Source: Carnegiea gigantea (Eukaryota > Streptophyta > Magnoliopsida > Caryophyllales > Cactaceae). Taken from it: a stretch of DNA of 64,000 nucleotides. Positions 11,827-23,129 of this stretch are shown here, piece by piece (position 1 is the first letter of the stretch; every line of letters begins with the position of its first letter). The translations under genes and the position numbers were made by a program. The DNA lies in assembly GCA_029747015.1 (NCBI GenBank), contig JAKOGI010001989.1:1-64000 (forward strand). The letters run 5' to 3'. Below the pieces are notes generated by a model. The model had not been told where the DNA came from, made no database searches, and saw only the letters and a list, made by a program, of their open reading frames with translations.

Positions 11827-12718
11827 GTATTTCACAACAAATTTGAAGGAGATACATCAAAAGAGAACTCGTAGTCTCTAATCTTTTCCATTTTTTTCCA
11901 TTTTCTTAACTTTAGTTTTAGATTTCTTAGTTAGTTTTGAGTTAAGAGTGAAAGTTGCGAAGAAACGCTTGCTGTTCGAAGCCCTTACAAAGTTTGAAAA
12001 CCCTTGGAGGATCTCCAATTGTGCTAAGTTTTCTTCTCTCAAACTTTGTTTAGCTGTTATTATTTCAAGTATGTGTGAGCTGCTTTCTCAATGTGTAGAT
12101 TGTTAGCCAAGCATTAATGCTAGAATCTCTCAATTCTACTTAGTTGCGCTTGCTCTTGATTGGAATTGGTTGAATTCTATCTTTTGTGTGTGATTGTTGT
12201 GAGTGAATTTTGGCCAAATTTACTTGCCAATTCTAAATAGTTAAGTGAAGGATTGAAAGGTGAAACTTGCTATTTGATTAACAAGATAGGACTTCGCTTA
12301 CTAATACTTAAGAAAGATTCACTTCTTAAGAGAATCTTTAGCCATCAAAAATCCATAACTTAGACTAAACAAGGACACTTGAAAGAATGACAATCAGTTA
12401 GTTTAAGGTAATTCAGTTTATTTCGAAAAAAAATATTGAATTCTAAATATGATTGCACCCCTTTAAATCTCTCAACATAAATCAAGTGCATTTATATTCC
12501 ATTGAGCAACATCTTTACTAGGCGAAAAAAAATCCTTAGATTCCTTAAATTTATTGAATTTTCCAATTAGCTTATAGCGTTGTTCAAACACTCAATTGAA
12601 ATTTGCTTGGTTAGCACTTTCATAGGACAAAACTCAATAGACTATAATTGTTCTTTATGGGAACGATACCTTTTCTGAACTACAACACCGACGCCCTTAC
12701 GGGCATAGGTTAAGTTTT

Positions 12719-12736
12719 TGGCGTTATTGCCAGGGA
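12719..12736 (+). other. Degenerate tRNA-Asp-like primer binding site
   Basis: TGGCGTTATTGCCAGGGA, compared with the usual Athila/Tat form TGGCGCCGTTGCCGGGGA, differs at four positions, all C-to-T or G-to-A. It begins eight bases after the LTR edge. Confidence 0.8.
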
Positions 12737-12864
12737 CCAAATTTGTGGATCTTGAATTAGCCTTTAGAAATTAACTAAGCATTTTTGTCATTCTTTCTTT
12801 TTCTTGATATTTTTTATTTACGTTGGTAGTTTTGTAGGTAATTTTACAGCATTTTCTCCTTTAT

Positions 12865-14190
12865 ATGCAAAGTCCCTTTCTGTTCAAATTCGATCCAGAA
12901 ATCGAAAGAACTTTTCACTCTAGGAGGAAGAAATTAAGGGTAGAAGAGGCAAGACTAAAGGCTCAAGCAGTTTCTTCGTCTATGGCAGGGATAGAAGGTC
13001 ACCAAAGAAGGACACTCTGGGATTTTGTTACCCCGGGAGTCCAAGGCATTTCCTTGATCATTACTCGGCCAACCATAAAAGCGAACAATTTTGAGCTTAA
13101 ACCAGCCCTTATATCAATGGTGCAACAATCCCAGTTCGGAGGCACCCTGTTAGAAGATCCAAAGTTACACCTCCCAGTCTTTTTAGAGGTGTGTGACCCG
13201 TTAAAACTCAACGAAGTTTCTACCAATGCCATCTGCTTGTACGTATTTCCCTTTTCACTTAGGGATAAGGTGAGGGCAATGCTCTACTTGTTGCCTCCCA
13301 GATGCATCATGACATGGGATGAGCTCACATTGCCAAGTTCTTTCCTGTGAGTAAGATGGCAAGCCTGAGGAATCAAATCACTACATTCTCTCAAAAGGAA
13401 AATGAAATGCTTTATGAAGCTTGGGAGCAATTCAAGAACCTTTTACGATCATGCCCTCACCATGGTCTTCAATGGTGGATGATCGTGCAGATATTTTATA
13501 ATCAAGTCACTCAGCCATTAAGATCTACTATTGATGCGGCCACAGGAGGTACTCTTATGAACAAAACTTAAGATGAAGCATACAATCTTATAGAAGAGAT
13601 GGCTCTTAACAATTTCTAATGGTCGTCTAAGAGGAACTAACCCAAGCAGGTTGGAGGTAAGTTAGAATTAGATGCTATGTCTGTGCTTTCTTCTAAAGTT
13701 GATGCTATACCTTAAAAATTAGAGCGCTTAAATGTTAATTCTGTCAGTTCAAATATGCCTTCCCTATCATGTGATATATGTGGGTTAATTTCTCTTATAG
13801 GTCTAATGCCCCACTCCTATCCCAAATGAATTTTAGGCCACCCCTGGGATTTTAAAGACCATTCTATTCTTAACAAGCACCTCAATAATCTAATTTAGAG
13901 ACTATGATGGAGAATATGCTTTTGGTACAGCAAAAGCAAGATGAGTGCATTAAGCAATTAGTCTCTAAGGTTAATGTGCTTACTACTCATAAGAGGATAT
14001 TGGAAGCTTAAGTTGCTCAACAAGCTACCTCTTCGTCCACACCCCCGGGTAGACTACCTAGTAAACTCGACTCTAACCCCTACGAGCAGTGTAACTAGGT
14101 TACCTTGAAAGAAGGGGTAGAGGATTCTAGGGACATAACACTTGAGGAGGGCAGAAAGGTGATCATGAGTGAGAGTTAGGAGAAAATTGA
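12865..14190 (+). pseudogene. gag: Broken Athila-type gag, element 1
   Basis: The ATG at 12865 opens a frame running to 13350. It has the Athila gag core: NFELKPALISMV, QFGGTLLEDP, HLPVFLEVCD and FPFSLRDKVRAML. A second frame carries on at 13347-13571. The zinc-knuckle region near 13770 (CDICG...) is cut short compared with element 2, which has about 150 extra bases there. Stops and frameshifts continue to the protease. An intact gag would form the element particle. Confidence 0.82.
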
Positions 14191-14645
14191 TGAGGGTGAG
14201 CCCATAACTTTTAGAGAAAAATGCAATTTTGAGTTCCCCAAAGTCTTTTCGCCTAAACTTCCTAACCCAGGTAACTTTTCTATCCCCCGTGTAGTAGGAA
14301 AAGTGAAGATTGATAGAGCCATATGTGACCTTGGTGCAAGCGTCAGTTTGTTGCCCTACTATGTGTTCCATAAGCTTCATTTAGCACTATTACAACCAGC
14401 ACCCTTTTCACTCTAATTAGCGAATGGTTCCAAAACACAACCTTTGGGTATGTTAGAGGATGTGCCCATAAAAATAAGAGATTTATGGATGCTTGAAGAG
14501 TTTATCATTGCTGATATGATTGAGACTAACAATGCCTAAATCATTCTTGGGAGACCCTTTTTGGCTACTTCAGGTTGCATGTTTGATGCAAAAGGGGACC
14601 GGATAACATTTAAAGTAAGGAGTGTTACTTTGCATTTTATTTTAT
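14191..14645 (+). pseudogene. Aspartic protease remnant, element 1
   Basis: One mostly readable frame contains CDLGASVSLLPYYV with the catalytic Asp of the retroviral-type protease, then LEDVPIKIRDL and the flap-like ILGRPFLATSGC. In-frame stops occur near 14415 and 14537. The family processes the Gag-Pol polyprotein. The DLGAS form of the active site is usual for Athila/Tat elements. Confidence 0.78.
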
Positions 14646-14793
14646 GAAAGATAAAATCGTTTCGCCTAATTCTTTCCTATCTGATGTACTTCCCCTTTCT
14701 CCTAAAATTAAGATAAAGGATGATTAGGGTTGTCCTAACCCTTCTGATTTTGATTGGATTTCAAGTGAGGATCCCAACCAAGGTTATGTTAAG

Positions 14794-15240
14794 GTGGAGT
14801 TCGCTACTCCTACGCCACCTAGCATACCTAAGGTTAAGACCTGTACTTCTAATGAGTCTTCCATGAGTGACTATTGCAGGTTCACTCAATTAGTTCTTTC
14901 TTTACCTCATATAGAAGGAGTCGATTTGGATTTTGATCTTAGGACTGAGTATAAAGATAATGGCCCATTTGATGGAGCCCGATATTGATTTGTTTTGTAT
15001 GCTGATAGTATGCTTTGGTGTAATTTGATGATAAAGAAGGACCACCAACCTGAGTATCTGAGGTGGTACCTTCAGTTGAAAGACTTCAATTTTGTGGTTC
15101 ACGATAAAAACGAAGCATATGTTGTGGGGGAGTTCAATACCCACACTCTTATTGAACCAGAACCAGAATAGAAGAAAGGTCGAGCTCTCGACCATAAACG
15201 AGCGCTTCTTGGGAGACAACCCAAGTGTTTGTTTTCTTTT
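14794..15240 (+). pseudogene. pol: Pol remnants around a large deletion, element 1
   Basis: A short frame at 14794-14988 has no recognised domain. From about 15040 a piece resembling the end of Athila RNase H is visible (RWYLQLKDFNFVV). It is followed by TINERFLGDNPSV near 15195-15230, which resembles the extreme end of Athila-type pol (usually a LxGRQP block). Reverse transcriptase and integrase, about 2.5-3 kb in relatives, are absent. The deletion is inferred by comparison with element 2. Confidence 0.6.
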
Positions 15241-15370
15241 TCCTTTTTATTTTCTTTTTTTATTGTACTTTTTGCTTTTGCTATTTTGAACCTCCACTAG
15301 AAAATCAAGAAACAATACAAAATGCAATAAAAAAATGTTGAAAAAGAAGAAGAAAAAAAGGCTAGGGCCA

Positions 15371-15417
15371 GAGCTGATCGCAAACGGTCCATGGCCACCA
15401 TCACTATTCGTGGTGAG
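15371..15417. promoter_or_regulatory. LTR-like dyad copy upstream of the Athila ORF
   Basis: ACGGTCCATGG...CGTGGTGAG repeats the double-dyad pattern otherwise seen only inside the Athila LTRs, about 430 bp upstream of the env-position gene. It is not followed by the LTR TATA box, so it is not simply an LTR fragment. Its role is unknown. Confidence 0.35.
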
Positions 15418-15850
15418 CCCGCATCCGCGATCAAGGTTTTCAAGGTCCTTTGATCCCAAATTTCTTCCTCTTCTTCCTCTAAACTCAACCCTCTCTCCCT
15501 CTAAACACTCCCTTCTGTCTCTAAAACCTCCATAACCACTTCATTTCAAACCTTCAATTCTTCACCAAAATCCGCCAACTTTCTTCCCTTTTCACTTACT
15601 TTCTTCACTTTCATCCCAAATCTCCTTTATTTTTCATTTTCAAGCTTTCTTTCTCTCCTATTTTCCCTGTCCCCATACCACAACCTTCAAAACTCCATTT
15701 TCACTTTTTACTCTTCTAGCTTCCATTTTTCTTCCATTTTTCTTCACCACTTCCTTCTCTTTTCTCAAATTTTTAATTTTCTAGCATTTTTCTACTCATT
15801 TTCTTTTAATTTGATTTTTCAAGTCTTTTACTCATCCACATTACGCCATC

Positions 15851-17115
15851 ATGGCACCAGAGAAGAAGGAAAGAACCTCGCAAGAAGCTGGGACTTCAAG
15901 TTAAGCCCCACAAAGGCCACCCCGAAGTTCCCGAACATCCATCACCACGAGAAACTGAGGTAACATTCCACTCCCCAAGTTTAATTAATCCTGAACATAT
16001 TACTAGATATAATGCGTTGAGTAGTAAACTAGTAGTAGCTACTCGATATTATGATGGGAATGTGCTGAATCGTTTGGGATTGTTGGATGATATTCGTTAG
16101 TTCTTTGCTCGAGCCGAAATGGGATAATTTTTAGAAACTAGGGACCACATTTATTAGGACGTCACCCTTGAATTTTTAAGCACACTGATGTTGAGGTCAC
16201 GAGTGACCTTTGATGTCGAGAGGGCTACATTTTATTTTATCTTAATAGGGAGTTCTGTTAACTTAATTTGAGTGCCTTTAATGGTATATTTGGTTTTCCA
16301 CCAAGTATGGATCTCCCATACTGCCATGGCTCTAAGGAATTCAATCCGAAATCTTTTTGGTATGAAATTTTCGGTGATTGTCGATATCATGCTAGTAATT
16401 GCAAAGGTACCGTTACTCGAAACCCCTGTATTCGTGTGGCCCAACGCTTATTAGCTTGTGGTTTGTTTTCCAAGGAGGATTGTTTAAATATATCTTGCCT
16501 GTATAAATTATATTTTTTGTATAGTGGGCTTGAAGGCGACTTGATTGACCCTGGGTCATTCTTTGTCAATTAGTTATATAATGCAGTCACTAGTTCTACA
16601 CATAGGATTACCATTGGGGACCTCATTACGCCCATTCCTAGGTTAGTTGGTGTTGAACTGAACCCTGATGATAGAGTCGCAAGTTCGGAGCGGTTGAACT
16701 TGGCTGCTTTTGAACAAATGAAATTTTGTAGGGTAGATCGTGGGCGTATCTGTCGGATTTATCCTGAGGAAACTGGCTTATGCCTCTCCCAAATGTTGAT
16801 CGCACCTCTCTCCTGAATTGAGCTAATGTCTACTTTTTACTGGGTGATGAAGAGTTGACACGATCCACCCCACCTCCTACACCTACTCACCCTAGGGCTT
16901 CTAGTTCATCCCAACCATCCTCCTCTTATGATAATCTTGACTTGCATGCTACCTTCAATCAATTTAAGAGGAGCAAGCTTCTGTACGAGCTCACGTAGAA
17001 ACTGAGCATTCCTCACTCTGTGGCTTTGTTTAGGAGTGACAGGAAGAGCTTCGTGGGATGATTGCCTCCCAGAACCAATACTTCCAAGACTTTAGGGTTT
17101 GGTTAGAGACTTGAT
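15851..17115 (+). pseudogene. Athila ORF (env-position) pseudogene
   Basis: The ATG at 15851 (MAPEKKERTSQEAG) is in frame with the long recognisable stretch at 16268-16573, with several stops between. That stretch (FWYEIFGDCRYHAS, NPCIRVAQRLLACGLFS, DPGSFF) resembles the Athila ORF family found after pol in plant elements, sometimes called env-like. The end of the region is Ser/Pro-rich and then Gln/Leu-rich. I see no clear signal peptide or transmembrane segment, so an envelope role is not supported by the sequence itself. Upstream, 15240-15850 is a pyrimidine-rich, non-coding leader. Confidence 0.65.
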
Positions 17116-19018
17116 GGGACTGACACATTTCTCAACCCCACCGTCCTTCTTCTCCACCCCCTCACCCTCCCTATTAGAGTCTTCTATTTTTTTATGCTTG
17201 CATTGAGGACAATGCTTTGTCTAAGCATGGGGGAGTTATTGTACTTGTTATGTCCTTGTGGTTGTATATATGTGTATTGTGGATGTGTAAAAGTTTATCG
17301 TTGCAGTTGTTATGTGTTTATGTTTGTATACATGTGTGTTGCGGATGTGTGAAAGTTTGTATTTTTAGGTCATGCATTTAGGTTTAGTTTGCATTTTTAG
17401 TTTATCATTTAGTTTTTATTTTAGGTTTCTTTCTTCGTTTTAGTTTTGTTTTGGCATTTTCTTAAGTCTTTAGTTGCATTTTAGTCTTAGGTTAAAAAAA
17501 AAGGCAAAGGAAAAAAAAAAACTTGAAAAAAATGAGCTGTAAATCCTACAGTGATGAATCCTTATACTAAGTGGCTTTGTTTTGCCTATTTTGACCCTTT
17601 TTGTTAGGCCCATTTGTGAATAAAATGCTTGTTTGAGTTTTTAAAATATTCTTCAGGTTTTGACCCTTAAGTTAGATATGAATTAATTGCTTAATAATTC
17701 TTGGCATAAGTATTTAGCATATGAAATTCAATTAGCTAGATGAGCTTTATCGTATGAGATTTTATGCTCGAATAGACTAATTTATCATTTTAGTCTCATA
17801 TTCCCTTTCATGTGTGAGTCTTCCTAGATTTTATGTCTCTAGAACTTGCTTTGATTCTTGTTCAAGATCACATTTAGCATGCACATTTAGGCAGCATGAT
17901 TCAGACATTCTTTGACTTTATGAGCTACATTGACCAAATAGCCACCCTTATATCAATGATTTATCCCTTACTGCCCCTTTGACTTACCGTGTTTATTGAT
18001 GAGAACCTATATTATCATTTTTGGCCACACATATGTCTCACCCTTTTAGCCACATAGAGTTTCATAGTTGATTGGGACTTGTGTATGGATAATAATCTTG
18101 TATGGATATTTTGGTTTGGTTGGATGTGATAAGGGATTCATGTTCTATTTTTCCTTCAAGTTAATTGGATTATGTTTTGTGAGTTGCAAGAAAAGTATTG
18201 AAAAATGCATAGTTTCATTTGCCATGATCCTCTTTGGTGGTTGACCAAAAAAAAAAAGAAAACTAAAAAAAACAATAAACCATACCAAAGGTGTTTAAAA
18301 AAAATGCGTTGAAAAAAAGAAAGCAAAGAAAAAACACATAAAAGAGAAAAAAAAGATCAAATAAAAGGATTTGGCATTGGTTTTATATTTTTAAGCACTT
18401 TCTCTTGTGATTGCACTGGGAATATTGTTGATATTTTGAGATGTATAAGCTTGAGGAATATGTCTTAGCTGGCAGATGACGGTTTATGCTCTTAGTCTTC
18501 GTCTTTTAGCTTTACAACCCCAAAATGTTTATTCCCTCCTTACCTTTACCCAACTGCCTTGTTATAACCCTTAAAAGGTCCTCATGATTACCTTGTGTGT
18601 TTTGCATTGTAGTGCTTGCGAATTAGAGAGTATTATCAAGCTTATGGTTGCTTTGGTTCCGTGGAATTAGATTTGAGAAAACCCTATTTTCCTTCAAACA
18701 CATGAGTGATGAGTGTCTCATCCATAAGGTGAGGTTTTATTGGCTCTTCTAGCTCTACTTATTGTAATATGCCAACATGATTGTTCAAGTTAATTTGGGT
18801 GATTGATTTAATATTTTGATGTGATGTTTCTTACTTTTATTTCGAAAAGTTCCTTCTCCTATCTATTTGTAAAAGTTTTTAATCACTTTTGGGCTAAACA
18901 TTTTGGGCTGATTTGGCTGTTGATGTTGCTACTGATGTCTGCCTGATGAGGTTATTCATTTTTAACCGCAGTTTCGTAGTTCATTTGGGACAAGCAACGA
19001 TTTAATCATGAGGGAGTT
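17116..19018 (+). other. 3' untranslated region of Athila element 1
   Basis: This is non-coding. It starts with a block at about 17196-17240 (TTGCATTGAGGACAATG then ATGGGGGAG) that is typical after the last gene in Athila/Tat elements. A-rich runs occur at 17493-17530 and 18246-18370. Most of it is matched by 32390-33905 in element 2. It ends in a purine run GAGGGAG (19010-19016), probably the polypurine tract for the 3' LTR. Confidence 0.75.
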
Positions 19019-20165
19019 TGATAAGTCCTTAAAATGCACTCTATTTTAAAGTCATTTTATGCCATTTTTAGGGAGAATTATGTGTTTTATGATTCATTAT
19101 GCACTCCTTTTTCTGTTTTATGCTCGAATATGGTTCTTTCTATGTTTTGCAGGTTTTTAGACCATTTTACCCATATTTGATCCCTAATAAGTGTAGCTTG
19201 ACCCCCCAACAGACACCCCAAGTCACCACGGACAGTCCACGGTTGCGATGGTGTGTGGTGAGACCATAACTGTAGTTCTTCTTTAAATAGAGCCATTTTA
19301 CCGCAGAGTTCAAGGAGATACAGCAAAAGGGAACTCCTACTCTCTAATCTTTTCCACTCTTTTCCATTTTCTTAACTTTAGTTTTAGATTTCTTAGTTAG
19401 TTTTGAGTTTAAGAGTGAAAGTTGTGAAGAAGTGCTTATTGTTTAGAGCCCTTACAAAGTTGGAAAACCCTTCGAGGATCTCCAATTGTGCTAAGGTTTC
19501 TTCTCTCAAACCTTGTTTAGCAGTTATTATTTCAAGTATGTGTAAGTCACTTTCTCAATCAGCCAAGTATTAATGTTAGAATCTCTCAATTCTACTTAGT
19601 TGCGCATGTTCTTGATTGGAATTGGTTGAATTTTATCTTTTGTGTGTGATTATCGTGAGTGAATTTTGGCCAAATTTACTTGCTAACTCTAAATAGTTAA
19701 GTAAAGGATTGAAAGGTGAAACTTGCTATTTGATTGATAAGATAGGACTTAACTTAGTAATACTTGAGAAAGATTGGGCTTTTAAGAGGACCTTTAGTCA
19801 TCAAAAATCCATAACTTAGACTAAACAATGACATTTGAAAGAATCACAATTGGTTATTTTAGGTAATTCAGTTTGTTTCGAAAGAAAATATTGAATTTTA
19901 AACACGATTGCATCCCTTTCAATCTCCCAATATAGATGAAGTGCATATTATATTTCATTAATCCACATCTTTACTAGGCGAAACAAATTCCTAGATGTCT
20001 TAAAGCTAATAAATTTTCCAATTAGATTATAGCGTCATTAAAACACTCAATTGAAATTTGCTTGCTTAGCAGTTTTATAGGACAAAACTTAATAGAGTAA
20101 AATTGGTCTCTATAGGCACGATATCGTTTTTAAACTACAACACCCGTGCGCTTGCGGGCATAGGT
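19019..20165 (+). repeat. 3' LTR of Athila-type element 1
   Basis: Starts TGATAAGTCCTTAAAATGC after the purine run and ends near GCGGGCATAGGT. It keeps the TATA-like TTTAAATAGAG (19282-19292) and a decayed dyad (19223-19262). It is about 100 bp shorter than the 5' LTR, with most of the loss before the TATA box. Confidence 0.85.
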
Positions 20166-20434
20166 CACTTATATCTACAGATATCTTTACCCACATGCTG
20201 ATTTCAGAAGCTCCACATGAAAAAATTTGGGAAAATTTTTTAGAAGTTTAAACAAATTTGTGTGCAATAAATAATATAAAAAGTACTTAAATAGCATAAG
20301 AGGGCTGAGAACTATACCTCAAATAACTAAGGGTGGAATAACCATGTCAATATGGGAGTGCTATGAGCATGCAAAAAATACAACAAACATAAGATAAAAT
20401 ATTTGTTAATGCAACAAAACAATGTCACACTTCT

Positions 20435-20545
20435 CTGATCTTCTATGGGTGCTAGTTTTACTTTGATTATAAACACCTCATTCCTAATCCTATCCAATCT
20501 GGTATGAGCACACATGTATCCAAACATCCAAGACAAGGGGGCTAC
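20435..20545 (-). pseudogene. Short LINE ORF2 tail fragment
   Basis: The minus frame contains WMFGYMCAHTRLDRIRNEV followed by KLAPIEDQ, the pattern found near the C-terminus of plant L1 ORF2 proteins. The same part of the protein is present again in the larger LINE (about 20880-20970), so this is a separate insertion or a duplicated tail. The flanks 20166-20434 and 20546-20644 show nothing I recognise. Confidence 0.65.
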
Positions 20546-20644
20546 TAGCATACCAAAAAAAGAAAACCTTAGATAAAATATAGGTCGTTGCACTTATCAA
20601 CAATTCCTTCTATTATGAATCCAAAGGAATGCTAATAAGCTAGT

Positions 20645-23122
20645 TACTTAAGGACCACAATCTTAATCCTAGCCCAACAAAAACTCCTGACTTGAGCCAT
20701 GTCCTCCGTTAATTGTAACAATTTTAAAACATGCTTAATCATCTCATTCTAGCTTTTCTTTCACCAACTTCTGCATCTTTTACATGTCTGAAGGTTAATC
20801 CCTTCACATCTCTGGACAGGTACATCGACACTCCTCCTCTTCACGTGTCCAAACCATATGAGTCTAGTTTATCTCATCATATCTTTTATAGGTGACACGT
20901 TTATCTTTTCTCTAATCTCCTCATTCCTAATCCTATCCAATCTCATGTGGCCATATATCCACTGGATTATCCTTATCTCTACTGTTATTAACCTCTAAAC
21001 TTGGGTTCTCTTTATTGGCTAACACTCAGAGCCATACAGCAAAGTTGGTCTTACTACCATGTAGTAAACTTACCTTTCAATCCTATTGGAATCCTTTTAT
21101 CACACAACACTCCTGAAGCATTTTAGCATTTCTGCCATCTCACTCTTATATGTTGGTTAACGTCGTCGTTAATCTACCCTCTCTCTTGTATGATTGAACC
21201 TAGATATTTAAACTTCTCCACTTTTCGTATTACCACCCCATCACTGGTGACTTCACCACCACTCCCCCCCTCCACTGAAACAACACCTCAAATGTTCTTT
21301 TCTGGATCTACTTAATTTAAAACCTATAGACTCTAGGGTATGTCTCCATTACTCCAACTTATTATTATCTCCTTGCCTATTCTCATGGTAACAACAATGT
21401 CATCTCCAAATAGAATACACCATAATACCTCATCTTAGATCTCTTTTATTAAGTTCCGCCATGACCATAATAAATAGAAAGGGCTAAGTGTTAATCCCTA
21501 ATGTAGTCCAATATCTACTGGTAAGTAATGTACGTCTCCTTCCGGGGTCCTAAAGCTCATTGTTACTCCCTCGTACATTTCCTTAATAACTCAGATATAT
21601 GGGTCTGACACTCCATTTTTCTCCAAGCATCTCCCTAACGCTTAATGCGTACTATGTCACAGGCTTTCTCTAGATCAGTGAATACTAAATGGAGATCCTT
21701 TTTCCTATCCCTATATAATTCTATAAGCCTCCTAAGTTGGTGGATTGCCTCTGTAGTTGATCTACCTGGTATAAAATTGAATCCATTCTTTCACATTTTA
21801 ATATCCATTCTTAACCTCCTCTCGATCACCCTTTCCAATAACTCCATAGTGTGGCTAAGAAACTTTATATCTCTATACTTACTGTAATTTTGAATAATAA
21901 CCATTCTTCTTTTAAAGACAGATAACGATATTACGCCTTGATTTATGGGGCGTTTTTGCTATCTTAAAAATAATATTAAATAGCTCTGTTAACCTTTCTA
22001 ATCCCTTTTCACCCAAACACTTCCACACTTCCAAATGAATTTAATCCAAACCCACAACCTTCCCATTGGACATTTTTATTAGGGCCGCTTTAATCCCGTC
22101 TACCCTAATTAGATTTCAGATTCGATATTTTTGTGGCCTCTGATGCCACCCTTGCTCCTTCACCTGTGAATTTTCACTCCTTTTCCCATTGAAGAGTATA
22201 TATCAAAGAACCTATGCCACCTTTCTTTTATTTATGCTCCCTTTACTAGGACCTTATCATCTTCATCGTTGAATCACCATGCACTATTCAAGTCCCTTAT
22301 ACTCCTTTCCCTAGCCCTTGCTAACGTAAAGACCTCCTTCTTACCTTCCTTAGTCTCCTATTTCTGGTACGAACTTTCATACGCGATGCTCTTAGCCATC
22401 GTAATGACTTTTTTTGCTACCTTTTTTGAGGACTTGTACCCAACCTTATTAACATATTTTTCTACGTTCGATTCACTGCCCATTACATTAGCATATGCTT
22501 CTCATTTCTCCTTGACTTTGACTTCAATCTCCTCATTGCACCACCAAGCTTCCTATAACCTACTTCCATGTCCTCTTGAAGTATCTATGACTTCCTTAAC
22601 CGACTTTTGACTGCACCCTACCATTGTACCCCATGTCGTGTCTATATACTCTACATGTTTCCAGCTCCCTTTTGCTTTAACCTTCTCTAATATCCTCGTT
22701 GCGTTCTCCTTAGTAAAATTTCACCATTTAACTCTAGGGTCCCTGAGACTTCCTCTCATCTTCTTTGAACCTTTAATCTCCACATCTGTCACTAATAACC
22801 TATGTTGTGTCCCAAATATTCACTAGGTATCACTTTACAATCTTTGCACATCCACCTATTATTCGCTGTAATTAGAAAATAGTCAATTTGAGTCTTTGAT
22901 GTGCCACTTACTATCGTCACCAGGTAGTCATCCTTCTTTCTAAAATAGGAGTTTACAACTATCAATTCATACGCAACTGGAAAGTCTAGAATTGATAAGC
23001 CTCTATTGTTTCTTTCCCTATAACTGCACCTTTATGTGCCGAATTATAACCGTGTGCTTTCGATCCAATAAACGAATTTAAGCCACCTCCTTAGAAAAGC
23101 TTTTCGCTTTGAGTTACTGACA
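20645..23122 (-). pseudogene. Plant L1 LINE ORF2: end of endonuclease, reverse transcriptase, C-terminus
   Basis: Read on the minus strand. The end of the endonuclease domain is at about 22850-23115 (RKKDDYLVT, SKTQIDYFL). The reverse transcriptase has PGRSTTEAIHQLRRLIE and VFTDLEKA at about 21650-21790. The catalytic box reads FGDD at 21399-21410, where plant L1 elements usually have FADD. The C-terminal zone has GHMRLDRIRNEEIREKI and WFGHVKRRS at about 20820-20970. Stops and frameshifts are frequent. An intact protein would nick target DNA and reverse transcribe the LINE RNA. No A-rich tail is obvious at 20645. Confidence 0.82.
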
Positions 23123-23129
23123 TTATCAT

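Larger units (their letters stand above)
11456..12710 (+). repeat. 5' LTR of Athila-type element 1
   Basis: Starts TAATAAGTCCTTAAAG and ends near GGGCATAGGT. It matches LTR copies at 19019-20165 and 25633-26867 on the plus strand and 23130-24358 on the minus strand. The 3' limit is taken from where these copies stop matching. Length is about 1255 bp. Confidence 0.85.
11456..20165 (+). mobile_element. Athila-type Ty3/gypsy element 1, pol-deleted
   Basis: The layout is 5' LTR, tRNA-Asp-like primer site, gag, protease, short pol remnants, an Athila ORF gene, a 1.8 kb 3' untranslated stretch, polypurine tract and 3' LTR. The gag, protease and downstream gene match the Athila pattern. The region that should code reverse transcriptase, RNase H and integrase is reduced to a few short remnants near 15000-15230. 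The 5' LTR has lost the canonical TG (reads TA). I saw no convincing target site duplication. The element could not have encoded its own replication enzymes in this state. Confidence 0.85.

Noticed and set aside
14054..14380. A 108-codon minus-strand open frame
   Set aside because: It is the complement of the Athila gag/protease region and has no domain of its own.
15851..17115. Calling the env-position gene a true envelope protein
   Set aside because: No signal peptide or membrane anchor is visible; only position and Athila ORF-like motifs support the name.
11446..20175. Target site duplication for Athila element 1
   Set aside because: Bases outside the two LTRs (GTAC on the left, CACTT on the right) do not form a convincing 5-bp repeat, and the 5' LTR terminus is mutated.
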